Source: Combretum micranthum (Eukaryota > Streptophyta > Magnoliopsida > Myrtales > Combretaceae). From it: 64,000 bases of DNA. Positions 12,269 to 24,857 of the stretch are shown piece by piece (within the stretch, counting starts at the first letter, position 1; every line of letters starts with the position of its first letter). A model generated the notes under the pieces. That model was not told the DNA's origin, did no database searches, and saw only the letters and a list, made by a program, of their open reading frames with translations. A program made the position numbers and the translations under genes. The stretch covers positions 1 to 64,000 of the forward strand of contig JAMXBD010002463.1 of NCBI GenBank assembly GCA_024138025.1, in the 5' to 3' direction.

Positions 12269-12848
12269 TGTTGGGAATTTAGGGATCAATATGTAGCAGA
12301 AATATATTTCCGTTTTCAAATAAAACGAACCCTAAATTCTCAATTGCGATCCATGCGATTCAATCAAATTAAAACGGATAGAATTACCTTTTTGATGTTT
12401 TAAATACTGGAAATTCGGATCTGACATGTTGCAAATGCTAACACCTTCTAGTGTATCCACACGAATAAATTTCTAATCGGAACTTTGTATGTGCTAGAAC
12501 GTAGGAACAATTCCTAAATATTAGGAATCTCTCTCAGTAGGGTTTGTCACTTTTCAGTTACAGAGTTTCTTTGTAATTCTAATGTGACGGTGAGCATCTC
12601 TTAAAAACCCTAGGGGATATCACTATGTTCTATTTATAAGAAACTGTGCCATAGTCAACTGCCCTAATCTTATTAGGAATTTCAAAGGTTATTAGGAATT
12701 TCAAAAGACACACATAAGTTATTAGGAATTCCAAATGACACACTTCTTAAAAAAAGATTGTAATTAACAACTATTTATTAATCTTAATCTTATTAAGATT
12801 AATAGATAATTAAGTAGTATCCATATGGCCTATGGCACATCACTAGTA
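12269..12848 (-). repeat. 3' LTR of CO1
   Basis: 580 bp, plus-strand TGTTGGGAATTTAGGG to CACTAGTA. It matches the 562-bp copy at 23337-23898 closely; the terminal CA has mutated to TA here. It contains a short duplicated segment (TTATTAGGAATTTCAAA, 12670-12710) accounting for part of the length difference. Confidence 0.9.
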
Positions 12849-12860
12849 ATCTCCCACTTG
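12849..12860 (-). promoter_or_regulatory. Polypurine tract of CO1
   Basis: The minus strand reads CAAGTGGGAGAT immediately before the LTR start. AGTGGGAGAT next to the 3' LTR is the usual copia plus-strand primer site. Confidence 0.8.
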
Positions 12861-13512
12861 CACTAAGCTTAGATAATTCCCTATGGGCTTATTAAAATAA
12901 CCCATGATCCGATTGATTCATTCTTTGTGTGTGAACATGTAGTTCACTTAATGTTGGCAGTAGCTCTAAAACACATTTTTATACCCACAAGACATGATTG
13001 GTCTCTAGCAAGACATTATGCCTACTCAAATTAAGTGAATATTCGTGATCCAACTTTTCCTATTAGCTGTTAGTTATTTAATCCTTTTGTTACACAATAT
13101 CTTATAATTAAACATAAGGTATGGATCAATACACTCTTATATTGTTTAATCACATATTTCTTGATAGCAGAGTATGACTGACTTAAACAAATGATATTGA
13201 TAACTCCTTATCAATTCATTCGAGCATGGCCATGCATTTCTTAGTCTTACTCATCAAGAGGCCCAAAAGATATCTCTCTCAAATTAATGAGAGGAACAAA
13301 TCCCATCTTAATCACTCAACTTCCACTATATAATTTACCTTATGCCCAATCTCAACCTTTATAATTATCCAGTTAAAGATAACATTTGATTAAGTCAAAA
13401 CACAATATTCCTTATGTTGGAACCATGGTGATTTCAGGTCTAAGGACTAAAACAACACTACAAATAAGAATTACTTATCACATTGATCTAGATAACATTC
13501 TCATATTTGGTC
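12861..13512 (-). other. CO1 3' untranslated region, LTR-proximal part
   Basis: Non-coding in both strands. It is strikingly similar to 55600-56110 inside solo LTR CO3 (shared words TTGGTCTCTAGCAAGAC, GCATGGCCATGCATTTC, CAAATCCCATCTTAATCAC). It continues at 17273 on the other side of T4. Confidence 0.75.
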
Positions 13513-13517
13513 ATTAT

Positions 13518-16500
13518 CACGCCCCAAAGGGTACCCTAAACCTAACAGTCCACCGCATGCTAAAAGAGACTTAAGAATCACTACCACAATCATTCAAAAG
13601 TCTTGTATTAGTATGCAAGGCGTTCCCTTACGACAATAGAATACATAAACAGTTGGAGATGGATAGTTCAACCTAATAGGATAAGCGTAAAAATATAAAC
13701 CACAGATATCTCAGGATCAGTTACAAAGCTTTAAGAGGAATTCCCCTGCTACACATAAGTCTAAGTATTATCTTTTTGGTAAAGCTTGATCATTCTAGGT
13801 TCACTACTAAAAACTATACAAAACCAATCGTAAACTTCTAAGAAGATAACTCCTAGTCTCATATTACTTGATTTGGTCAGGTCCGGGGACACAACCATAT
13901 GTATGGGAACTGCATTAAAAAGAAACTGTAGGGGTATAAGCTACGCTAGCTTAGTGAGTTTTACTTCCAAAATTAAATGCTCAATAAGTAATATATATAT
14001 ACCAGACAAGTTATATTAACAACTATATGAAATGCAGAAGCACGTGAGCATACAATACATAAGACCTTCCGAAAATCTTATGTTGAATGGATTTACACCC
14101 TCCATTTGGGGTTAGGTTTTTCAGGCCCAAACGACCATCGATTTCAATTTTTCTCATTTATACTGTGGTTGATATAGATGCCCACCCACACACATTTTCA
14201 ATTTCGGCCCTTACCCCAACATTTGAGTTTACAAGCTTCTCGTTGCCCAGCTATTATGCATTCTTCCCACAAAGGTATAATAACCCATGCAATGTGACTC
14301 ACATATGGTATGCATGACCAATTTGATTATGAGATCATGGCATATTAATTTAACAATTTATGAGCGATCATAGATATGACAGACACTTCAATTCTATACT
14401 AAATAATACAAGTATTTACAACAAGCTCATTTTGATATTTTTATCATCGATTCACCTAAGTAGAACTCATATACACAATCAAATTTTTATCTTGCCCTAA
14501 TTCTAATGCCACTAACATTACAAGCACAATCACTAGCATATAATTTAGGGATAGTGAACTTACTTGGCTATGGTCTCTGGTCTCTGACGATAGTGATCTA
14601 GAAACATGAATTTCCCCAAATACCAAAATCACCTAAACGAAAGAAATACCTCTATGAGTATTTCATACCATAACTAATTCCAAACTTTTCAAATAAAACT
14701 CTTTAAATTAGTAATTTCCGTGGTAATTGGAAATTCTAACTTTAAACTGTCATAACTTGATCATTTCAACTTGGAATTTCACAAATAAGCTATCGATTTC
14801 TATCTACTTCAAAAGATCTATCTATTTATGATGTTATTACTAAATTTTGAAAACGTTTAGGTGTTGGAATGTTCGAATCAGATCTGATCAGTAACTAGAA
14901 TTTGAAACTCCGAAATTGTTTTGTGAAATTTGCATTATTTCTAACAAGTAGATTATATGTACATGCAATATCTACAAGTTATAATCATGAATGTCATGAT
15001 ATGAGGTATCTACATGTAATTCCTTAATGATTCTTGATAAAAAATGAATTTTGCAAAAACTTTCTCCTTGCAATAATGTCATGAACACTTGTTTGAGAAA
15101 ACTAGCTTTATTCGTTTGAAAATCATGCATATTCTCACTATGATAAGACCTTGATGACCTGTATACCTAATACCTTCATTATCTTATTAAATTTATTCAT
15201 TTGAGGATGGGAAAATAGATGTTTTAAGGTAAGTTTTGCCCAGTGACGAATTTTGCAAAATTTTTGGAAAGGAAAATATTGTTTGATCTTAGTTGAAATA
15301 CTTTTCCTTTGTTTTAAGTTTCTACTTTGATAAAACATATTTTCTTATAAAAGTCAAGTATTCATTATATCTATTCCCTAAGACTTCTATTTTTCCATTA
15401 AAATACTCAGTTTGAAATTTAGAAATAGGTGTTTAAATAGGGATCATTTTTAGATCCGAATTTTGGAAATTTGTTTTTTTGAGATTGTTTCTTGTGAAAA
15501 ACTCATTTAATCTTTCTAAAACTAAGTCCTAATCAAACCTACTCCCCAAGGTTTCTATTTCTCTAATAAAACTCTTGTTTTAGGGTTGGAAAATATGTGT
15601 TTTCTTGACATTTCACCCTAGTTACGAATTTCAACATTTTTGTTGGTGTTGAAACATAGATCTAACTTAACTTTTGTGATCATTTTCTTGTTTTGAAAAT
15701 TTCTCTTAGTAAAACCATGATCAATTCATAAAAATCACTACTTAATGATGTCTATTACCCAAGCCCTTCATTTTACATGTAAAACTTTTATTTTGAAGTT
15801 GGATAATATGTTTTCTAAATGGGTCTTTCTCAAGATCCGAATTTTAAAAATTAATTTTTAATAGAAACAAAATGGATCTTCAGTTTTGATCAATACTTTC
15901 CTTAAGAATATCATGTAGTGAGTCTTTCATGCATAAAAAACAAGTAACTATGTCATTTTAACTACTCTAAACAAATAGATCTACTATACTACACATGCTA
16001 TGAATGTAAATGCATCATGAACAATATGTAGGAAAGAGTAATAATGGAAATATAAGCATAAAATCTTTATAAGAATAATATATAACAATAATATAGAAAA
16101 ATACTAGCATATCAACTTTAATAGCAAGATCTACACATTGTGATGACAAGAATATCATGTTTTAGTGTGTCCACATCCCTAGCATAAAGCTCATTGGGAT
16201 TTTTGGTGGAACCACACATGTATAACCTTGTCATTACATGTTTATATAGTGGTAGGGTCAAGATCTATTACCTATTTAGTGTTTTGGAGAAGGAAACTTG
16301 AAGAATTTTTTTTTTTTTTTGTGTGAGGGAAAGGTCACAGCAAGAGGAGTAGAGGGGGAGAGAAAAAGAGACATCTACAAGTTGTTTTATGAGAAATGAA
16401 GAAAAGTGAAAGGTGAAAAAGGAGATTATATAGGAAAAAGGAATTAGAGTTTTGTATGAATAATCAATTGAAAAAAATCAAGAAAATGAGAGAGTGAATG

Positions 16501-17272
16501 AGGGAGGGGAGGCATCGGTTCTAGGTTAGGAAGAGAGAGAGTGTGTGTTGAATTTGATTTGTGTAATAAAATTCAAACTTAATAAGTAGTTTGAGTACAA
16601 AATATATTGGAAAAGTAAATTTGTAAGGAAGTGATGTAAATTTGCAAGAATAGGTTATAAGGATGTAAGAATAGGGTATGAGTGGTTGTACTTGATGAAT
16701 AGTGTGAAAGAAAGCAAAAAGTTGATTAGACAATCAAATTACCGTAGCAATGAAAATACAATAAAAGGTTATAACTGTAACTTTTATAACTCGAAAAATC
16801 ATATAACTGATATATTTGAAAATATTATGAAATTATGAATCTAACAGTACTAATATCATATAATTAATATCTTGAGCCATGGGATACGCTTTTCAAGATT
16901 TGTATCTGATCGGGCTTGAAATAAGTCGAAAATCTACTCATCTGATATTGTTAGGCCTTCTAATATTAATATGAGCCAATCTACACTTCCCACTCATATT
17001 TGGACTTCTTGGTTTGCGGACATGGGTTTGTCGGATCTAAACTGCTATGGTTTTATGAGATTTTGTTGACTTAAGGTTTTGATTGACTTTCCAATTTAGG
17101 ATTTTACTCTGGAGTTAACTTGTTTCTAATCTTTTGGGGTCTCAGTCTTGGCATTGCCGGGCATAGGGTTTCGAAGTCTGATTGGTCCAGGGGTATTCTT
17201 TTAAGGTTTTGGTTCTTGGTTTTAAGTTTTCTAAAATCAAGCTCAGGTTTGCTAAGAAAACAAGGGTTTACA
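13518..17272 (-). mobile_element. Solo LTR T4 of family T inserted in CO1 3' UTR
   Basis: Begins CACGCCCCAAAGGGTACC and ends AAGGGTTTACA, the family termini. ATTAT at 13513-13517 and 17273-17277 is the target duplication, and the first three bases (TGT) of the LTR appear to have been lost. The surrounding CO1 sequence reads through when T4 and one ATTAT are removed. It contains the conserved block ATAACTTGATCATTTCAACT (14754-14773). It has no internal retrotransposon domains. Confidence 0.85.
16421..16434 (-). promoter_or_regulatory. TATA box of LTR T4
   Basis: Minus strand CCTATATAATCTCC. The GC-box variant lies about 80 bp upstream (near 16512) and a donor-like AGGTAATAG downstream (16266-16273). 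Confidence 0.5.
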
Positions 17273-17630
17273 ATTATTCCAATACAATGTACTCTTACAT
17301 GTATTAATGTACTGAATTGATATCTCATATCCATGATCAGTAAAACATGATCATCATCTAACCAACATACTAGTCTTAATTCATTATTATTCCATATAAT
17401 GAACGACAAGGGATAATCTAGAATAAAGTTATTTCTCACCTTATGGTTTTACTATTAAAGTCACATACTTTAATGACATAAGGAATAACCAGTTTATTCA
17501 AGGAATAATACTTTATCAAAGCAAAAAGGCCAATAACAACTTTGATAAAGAAAATGACTTGTATTATAAAGATAATAATCATTCAAATGACATAGAATCC
17601 ATATGGCCTAGTTAAACATAAGTTTAACCC
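17273..17630 (-). other. CO1 3' untranslated region, gene-proximal part
   Basis: Continuation of the CO1 non-coding block after T4. Parts resemble 56280-56360 of CO3 (AATTCATTATTATTCC). No open reading frame with recognisable domains. Confidence 0.65.
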
Positions 17631-19380
17631 CTAATACTCTAGTATGACTATAATGCTTAAACTAGGAAGAGGCTTAGTCAATGGATTACCTACATTATCA
17701 TCTGTATGTACTCTGCATATCTTAACATCTCCTCTATCGATGATCTCTCAAATGAGATGACAACATCTGAGTATGTGCTTGGATCGCTGGTGTGATCTTG
17801 GTTCCTTAGCCTATGCAATGGCCCCATTGTTATCACAATATAAGTCCACTAGATCTAAAATGCTAGGAACAACTCCCAAAAAAGTAATGAACTTCTTGAT
17901 CCAAACTACTTCCTTAGCTACATCCGATGTTGCTATATACTCTGCCTCTATGATAAAATTCGTAATATTGTCCTATTTAGAACTCCTCCATCTTACAACA
18001 CCTCCATTCAAATAAAATACATAACCTAATTGCAATCGGAAATCATCTGAATCAAACTGGAAATTAGCATCTATGTAATCATTTACCATAAGATCATTTT
18101 CCTGTCCTCCATATGTCAAAAAGACATCCTTAGTTCTTCTCAAGTACTATAGAATGTTTTTTACTGCTATCCAGTAACTCTCACCTGGATCTGACTGATA
18201 CGTACTAGTGATGCTTAATGCGTAAGCGACATTAGGTTGAGTGCATAACATAGCATACATGATGGAACCAATAGCAAAAGCATATGGAATCCTACTCATG
18301 CGTTCGCACTCCTCAAGCAGGACATTGAGTCTTACTCAATTTAATTCCATGTGACATTGAAATAAATCCTCTCTTAGAATTTTCCATACTAAATCTTTTT
18401 GGTACTTTGTCAATGTATGCACTCTAACTTAGGCTAATGGTCCTCCTAAATCTATCTCTTTAGATCTTGATGCCTAGAATATAGGCAGCTTTACCTAAGT
18501 CTTTCATTGAGAAACAATTTCCTAACCATGTTTTGACATTTTATAATGCAGGAATATCGTTTCTAATGAGCAATATGTCATCCATATAAAGCACCAAGAA
18601 AACTATTGCACTCCCACTAATTTTCGTGTAAACACAAGGTTCATCTTCATTTTGAAAGAAATCAAACTATTTGATTGCTTCATCAAAACAAATATTCCAA
18701 CTCTGAGATGTTTGCTTTAGTCCATAAATGGATCTTTGAAACTTTCAAACCTTATGTGAATTCTTTAAACTGTCAAAACCCTTAGGTTATGTCACGTATA
18801 CATCGTCAATAAGGTTTCCATTCAGAAAGACTGTTTTGACATTCATTTGCCATAACTCATAGTCATAATATGTAGCTATAGCAAGAAGAATTCTACATGA
18901 CTACAGGTGAAAAGGTTTTGTCATAGTCTATACCATGAGTTTATTTAAAACTTTTGCAACTAGTCGTGCTTTATAGGTATAAACATTGCCATCCATGTCA
19001 GTTTTCTTCTTAAAAACCCATTTACACCTAATGGTTTTGACTCCATCAGCTGGATCAATCAAAGTCCAAACTTGATTATCATACATGGATTGCCATTCAT
19101 GAGCTACTAACCATTTTCTTATAATCGGGGCTCTTTATTGCTTCCTGGTAAGATATAGGCTCATCTTGATCTATGAGCATTACATCACAATTGTCAGTGA
19201 TGAGAAATCCATATCTCTTAAACTCATGATGAATCCTCCTAGACCTACATGGCCTTCAGCTAGTGGTTCAGGCTCATCAACTACTTGTGAGTCTAATTGA
19301 ACATCCATCATGGGAGCTATGTTAGTTTATGGTTCTCGAACTTCTTCGAGTTGTATTTTACTCACACTGTTTCCTTTAGA
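17631..19380 (-). pseudogene. CO1 reverse transcriptase/RNase H (broken)
   Basis: Reverse transcriptase makes cDNA from the element RNA. The catalytic YMDDIL motif is intact at 18571-18588. Downstream, words matching the connection and RNase H region are readable in several frames, and the coding region closes with DNVGNPLTKPLPS, the conserved copia C-terminal segment, before the stop at 17631-17633. Upstream (18980-19130) are stretches matching the start of copia RT (KWVFKKK-like words, WQSMYDNQVW-like words). Many frameshifts and stops; not functional. Confidence 0.88.
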
Positions 19381-20270
19381 GACAAATTATCTTTCTAGAA
19401 AGTGACCATGACGAGCAACAAACACTTTGTTATAAAATCGGTTGTAGAAGTAATATCCTTTTGTTTCTTTTGGATATCCTACAAACAAGCATTCATCAAA
19501 TTTGGGTGCCAATTTGTTAGACACTAAACATTTGACATATGCATCACAACCCCATATCTTTAGAAAAGACAAACTGGGATGTTTCTCATTCCATAACTCA
19601 TATCGTGTCTTTTCAATTGATTTTGATGGAACCTTGTTCAATATAATCACAGCAGTTTCTAAGGCATACCGCTGGAAGGATATTGAAAGATCTGTCTGAC
19701 TCATCATTGATCGAACCATATCTAATAAGGTTCAATTTCTCCATTCAGAAACACCATTCCATTGTGTTGTTCCTGGAGTAGTTAGTTGTGAGACTATCCC
19801 ATAATCCTTAAGATAGTCAGAAAAATCTTGGCTTAAATATTCACCACTCTATCTAATCGAAGTGTTCTAATATTTTTACCAAGTTGATTTTATACTTCAT
19901 TTTTGAATATTTTGAACTTTTCAAAAGATTCAGATTTATGCTTTATTAGGTACACATATCCATACCAACTAAAGTCATCAGTAAAAGTAATTAAGTACAA
20001 ATAACCTCCTCTAGTAGGAGAACTCAATGATCCACATATATCTGTATGTATGAGGCCCAACAAGTCAATAGCTCTCTAACTTTGTCCAGTAAAAGGAGCC
20101 TTCGTCATCTTACCCATGAAACAAGATTCGCATGAATATTATTCAAAATCGAATGAATCTAAAAAAAACTCATCTTGATGAAGCTTTGATATTCTTTTCT
20201 CATTAATGTATCCCAAACAACAATGCCAGAAGAAAGTCGGATTCAAATTGTTAGATTTGAATCTTTTGGT
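19381..20270 (-). pseudogene. CO1 integrase (broken)
   Basis: Copia integrase core is readable leftward: FTDDFS with the first catalytic Asp (near 19990), a degraded LRLDR stretch for the second (near 19860), and QWNGVSE with the catalytic Glu (near 19750). It is followed by RYALETAVIILNKVPSKS and the conserved downstream segment IWGCDAYVK...FDECLFVGYPKETKGYYFY (19660-19430), typical of the copia integrase C-terminal extension. Stops interrupt the core. Confidence 0.9.
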
Positions 20271-20272
20271 AT

Positions 20273-20680
20273 TTATATTATAAATGGACTTATTATCAGA
20301 TTCATCAAAGTTAGAACATAAAGACCATTCATTAAATGCGCAAATCCATAAAAGATGTCTCCATGATGGATAAAGATTGTATTATTCTCAATAACAAATC
20401 TAAAACTATCCTTATCCAAACATGAAACTAAAATAATATTGCTGCTCATAGCAGGCACATAGTAACAGTTACTTAAAACTAAAATAAGTCCAAAAGGCAA
20501 AGTTAATTCAAAATTTCCTACAGCTAATGCAGCAACTTTTGCTTCATTAGCCACACATAGGTCCACTTCGCATTTTTCTAATTTTCAACTTTGCTTAAGA
20601 CCCTACACATTTACACAAGTATGAGAGCCACATTCGTATGTAATACCAATGATGTAGAAGTAGATAAATTGACCTGTATA
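20273..20680 (-). pseudogene. CO1 protease region (broken)
   Basis: The open part (20566-20273) contains VDLCVANEAKVAALAVG and LSNCYYVPAMSSNIILVS, matching the copia segment between the protease active site and integrase. Upstream, the active-site signature is degraded: the normal DxGCSSH-like motif reads YECGSH near 20615, so the catalytic Asp is gone. A stop lies between the two parts. Confidence 0.82.
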
Positions 20681-20689
20681 ACATAAATA

Positions 20690-21225
20690 CTTGAAGAAGT
20701 AGTCTCATACCCTTCTTCCTTTTCAGATCCTCCAACTATAGCTTACAATTCCTCTTCCAATGACTTGGTTCATTGTAGAAGAAGCAAACCCCTTCCTTTG
20801 GTAGTTTAGCCTTGGGTTAGGTCTTAGGCCTTTTAGCTTTGGTCTGACCTTTTGCTTTGCCCTTCCCTTGCCATTAGCTTTCCGCTTTTTGCCCTATCCC
20901 TTTTGAACCATTTCTTTAAGGTGTACGATCATATCATACGCCTCCATGCCTTCCATTTTATTTTGAAGCTTAGGATCCATGGTGGCAAGCATGATGCAAG
21001 TCACATCCAAAGAGTCTTTTTTATGCTTATTATATGCATTCTTCTCAACTCTTAGAGCATCAGCAGCAGCTTCATTAGGGATTGGTTCATCAATAACATA
21101 TAACTTCCTTTCATGGTTAAGAACAATTCTTAAGTGTTTTTGCCAATGAAGGAAGTTTATGGTATTTAGTTTTTCTCTTTCAAGAATTGATCGCAAGGTT
21201 GCATTATTTGTTGCTATAATCTATA
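20690..21225 (-). pseudogene. CO1 Gag (broken)
   Basis: Gag forms the virus-like particle. The N-terminal segment LRSILEREKLNTINFLHWQ and RIVLNHERKLYVIDEP (21196-21080) is characteristic of plant copia Gag; the open stretch continues to LKEMVQKG at 20894. A CCHC zinc knuckle follows near 20792-20746 (C..Y....H....C), with the second cysteine changed to tyrosine. No clear initiation codon remains in frame directly upstream (a TAA intervenes), so the start is uncertain. Confidence 0.85.
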
Positions 21226-23320
21226 TATAGTGGCATGTAAAGTTAATTATCCTTATATAAGCCATTTTACATGCTTCCACTATTTTATCAAGTTAATAAC
21301 CCCTAAATATTAATTTGGAAACCATTTTAATAACAAAGTTTCTTAGTAGAATAAGATCCATATTTTACCAAATATTGAGTCAGCTATAGCATGATGCTCA
21401 AAATTTGGTTATTTAGGTAGGAAATCCTTTCCAATTACATCATATGTAACTATTATTATGGGATTGACATCACATGTCCCTACCTACTAATCCCATTCAA
21501 TGCCATAGGTCTAAAAACCGTTTTGATAGCCTATTTAAGTCTAACCATTACGACACGTGAATAGCACTATTATTTACCCTGTCTGACTAGGACATTCTAT
21601 TGTACTTTGCTTTGGCAAAACCTACAATTGGATGATCTAAGCCTTGACAAGTGCCGAACCATGGAAGGCATTTTATGACTTAATATTATGTGAGGGACTT
21701 TAAAAGGTAATATGTCATATTGCTTTCATATTTGATTGAAATTAAGCATGCTAGGTTGTAAACATGGTATCACATACATTTGCACATATCATCATATATG
21801 ATATAACATGCTTATAAGAAAATAAAATTGTGTCATAGCATGACCCTTAATCTATATTGATCTTCATAAGCTAATATGAAGATCAATGGTCTAAACCTAA
21901 GGTGAAGATCCATCAGCATGGATCTGGGTTGTAAAGTCCCTTGTATCTTCATGATGGTCCTCATTCTTCCATCTCCATGGATTAAGAAAAGTCTTCATGA
22001 CATCTTCATGTCTTTATTACAATAATGAAAAGATACAAAGAGATTCCTACTCCTACTTAGCAGAAAACTAAATTACAATAAAATAAAAACGTCACGCAGG
22101 CCATATTTATAGAATTACACCCCATTAAAAGAAAATGAATAAAACCTCAATCACATAGGTCTTAGGCCTATGCTATGCATCATATATGTAACATAATTAC
22201 ACATAATAAACATACATAAAACTTATAAACACTTCAAAAGCACGTTTTATGTTAAGTATCATAATTAGTGCTTATAGAGTTAAGACATGCACATTGCAAG
22301 AGTCAAGGGGATAGAGTACCCTTGTAGCGGTCCTGCTAGTCAGTTAGTGGGTAGGGGTCAAAGGGACAGTGTCCCCTGTGGGACGAAAAAGTAAATCTAG
22401 ACAAGGGAAATCCTTTTGAAAAATTGAAACTCCTTTTTCAAAACCTTTTAAAATTGTTTCCAAACATCCATGAAAATCCTTTCTTAAAACTCAAAACTGT
22501 TCATTAAATGAACAATTTGTTTTTAAAAACAACCCAGATCTGTTCAATAATTGAACCACATCAAATATGTAAAAGACCCCATGGATCTGCTATACAATAT
22601 ATATATATATATGTATATATTTTATATTTTTAATAAATCTAGTTTCCAAACAGATTGTCCAAATCTGATCCAAATCAAACGTGTGTAATGTCCAAATTTA
22701 ATACGTACAAATAGATCCAAATCTAATACGCGCAAATAGATCCAAATCTCATACCAATATCAGACTTATAAACTAATCAAATTACATATTCGCAAACATG
22801 TTTTACGAAATTTTTTAATATCAGACCAATGCGATTTTACAAATAAAAACTATTTGGAAATCTCAGACGCACGCAAATTATATTTGGAAACGTTTCCATA
22901 TTTGTAATTTTCATCAAATAGTAAGCTACGGTCAGAACTTTTTAATTTTCATCAAATCCGCAAAACAGACCCCCGAATAGATCCAATCCACAAAAATAGA
23001 CCCAATGTCAGACGCTTGCAATTCTAGATCTGTTTAGACGTCTAAAAACTGACGCATTAAAACCTTTTCCTGACTTTTCAATGTTAGATGCAGATTGCAT
23101 CCGCAAAACAAATCCAAAATTTTGTAATAGATGCTATATACTTTATAAAACTGACATCCCAATTTCTTAAATAGGACACGCAAATTCTCAAATCTGTTCA
23201 AATAATCACAATACATAATTCGTACAAATAGATTTTATTAATCCACATAAAACCTTTTTCATAGATCATACATATCAACATACATATATCAGACGAAACA
23301 GAATTTGATTCAAATCGCAA
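21226..23320 (-). other. CO1 5' leader between PBS and gag
   Basis: About 2.1 kb without recognisable coding. It holds a GC-rich inverted repeat (GGGACAGTGTCCC, 22363-22375), a pair of 25-bp direct repeats around 22700-22750 (core AATAGATCCAAATC) and an (AT)n run near 22597. The leader is long for a copia element, so an unrecognised insertion is possible. Confidence 0.6.
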
Positions 23321-23335
23321 GTGGCTCTGATACCA
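23321..23335 (-). promoter_or_regulatory. Primer-binding site of CO1 (initiator Met-tRNA type)
   Basis: Minus strand TGGTATCAGAGCCAC begins one base after the end of the 5' LTR (CCCAACA). TGGTATCAGAGC is the complement of the 3' end of plant initiator methionine tRNA. Confidence 0.93.
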
Positions 23336-23336
23336 C

Positions 23337-23898
23337 TGTTGGGAATTTAGGGATTAATACGCAGCGGAAATATATTTTGTTTTCAAATAAAACAAACCTT
23401 AAATTCTCAATTGCGGATCCATGCAATTCAATCAAATTAAAACGGATAGAATTACCTTTTTGATGTTTTAAAATACTGAAAATTCGGATTTGAGATGTTG
23501 CAAACACGAACACCCTCTACTGTATCCACATAAATGAATTTCCAATCGGATCTCTATGTGTGCTAGCACGTAGGAACAATTCCTAAATATTGGGAATCTC
23601 TCTCGATAGGGTTTCTCACTTTTGAGTTACATAGTTTCTCTGTAATTCTAATGTGACGGCAAGCATTTCTTAAAAACCCCAGGGGAGATCATTGTGTTCT
23701 ATTTATAAGAAACTGTGCCATAGTCAACCGCACTAATCTTATTAGGAATTCCAAAAGACACACATAAGTTATTAGGAATTCCAAATGACACACTTCTTAA
23801 AAAAATATTGTAATTAATAATTATTTATTAATCTTAATCTTATTAAGATTAATAGATAATTAAATAGTATCCATATGGCCTAGGGTACATCACTAGCA
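23337..23898 (-). repeat. 5' LTR of CO1
   Basis: 562 bp, plus-strand TGTTGGGAATTTAGGG to CACTAGCA with intact TG...CA ends. It adjoins the PBS on one side and the target duplication AATAC plus GY1 sequence on the other. Confidence 0.92.
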
Positions 23899-24852
23899 AA
23901 TACTTGCTTTACCATAATAAGTATCTAATCCTTCTGATATACTATTTGGTTTGCCAGAATCATTCTCTTCACCCTCACTAACAACTTCACCATCAATATT
24001 CATCATTGCTTTCTGGTCAGAACATTAAGAAGCAATATGTCCAGTTCCTAAACACTTAAAATAATTAATGGTATGTGTTCTATCACCAGATACACCTGCT
24101 TTACCCGAACTACCTTCATTCACACAAATTTTTACCCTTATCATTGTTACTTCTCTCACTTCTCACAAAATTACCAAACTCTTCTTTATCACTAGACTTC
24201 AAGTCCCTTCATCAGATTTCCTACCATCCGAAGCATAAGGTTTCCAAGAAGATGCATATCGTTTATTAGAGGATTTGTAGGGATAATTAGACTTCTGTCA
24301 CTCTACCTTAAGGGTTAATTGGATGGCTTCTTCAAGAGTACCATATCATTGAAATTCTACAACATAAGCAATTTCATATTTCAACCCCGTAACAAATCTC
24401 ACAACTTTCTATCCAGGTGGCTTAGTAATACCTTTTCTAATCAACAACGATTCAAACTCCAATACATACTCATCCACACTTTTAACCCCTTATCTAAGTG
24501 ACTGAAGATGCATGAAAACTTCATGATGATAATATGCTAGCATAAATCATTTTCTCAGCACTACTTTCATCTCTTGCCAAGTTTGAATCTCTTCTTCTCC
24601 ATCTCTTGTCTAAGTACTCACTAGATTCTTTTACTATAAGGTGGCATACCTTGTAAATTCAACCAAAGTCAATCAAACTCGTGTATATTCTTCAATATCA
24701 TAACACACAAACAATCCTTCAAATTTATCCTCCCAGTTAAGATAACCATTCGCCAAACCACTTCCTGAAAAGGAAGGCATCTGCAACTTCACATGTTTTA
24801 AGCCTCTAGGTAGTTTGAATTCCTTTTCATAGGCATATCTATAATCAAGATT
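23899..24852 (-). pseudogene. GY1 Gag, C-terminal part (broken)
   Basis: Read leftward from 24852: NLDYRYAYEKEFKLPRG, MPSFSGSG, GYLNWEDKFEGLFVCYDI and further matches to the Retrotrans_gag fold (24870-24673). Degraded reading follows to a zinc knuckle near 24060-24020 (CLGTGHIAS, with the last Cys replaced by a stop). It ends at the CO1 insertion. The frame continues from 28574-28847 if the T5 insertion and one duplication copy are taken out. Stops and frameshifts are frequent. Confidence 0.82.
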
Positions 24853-24857
24853 ATCCA

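Larger units (their letters stand above)
12269..23898 (-). mobile_element. Ty1/copia retrotransposon CO1, nearly complete, carrying LTR T4
   Basis: Read leftward: 5' LTR 23337-23898, a primer-binding site matching initiator Met-tRNA, a long leader, gag, protease, integrase, RT and RNase H, a 3' untranslated block, polypurine tract and 3' LTR 12269-12848. Integrase before RT defines Ty1/copia. Flanking target duplication is AATAT (12264-12268) and AATAC (23899-23903), one mismatch. It is inserted in GY1 between protease and gag. A solo LTR (T4, 13518-17272) lies in its 3' untranslated region; without it the element is about 7.9 kb. The LTR pair is very similar but carries visible substitutions, so the insertion is not recent, and stops throughout gag-pol make it defective. 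Confidence 0.92.

Noticed and set aside
13386..13574. 62-codon plus-strand open frame at the CO1/T4 junction
   Set aside because: It spans the insertion boundary of LTR T4 and is antisense to CO1, so it cannot be an ancestral gene.
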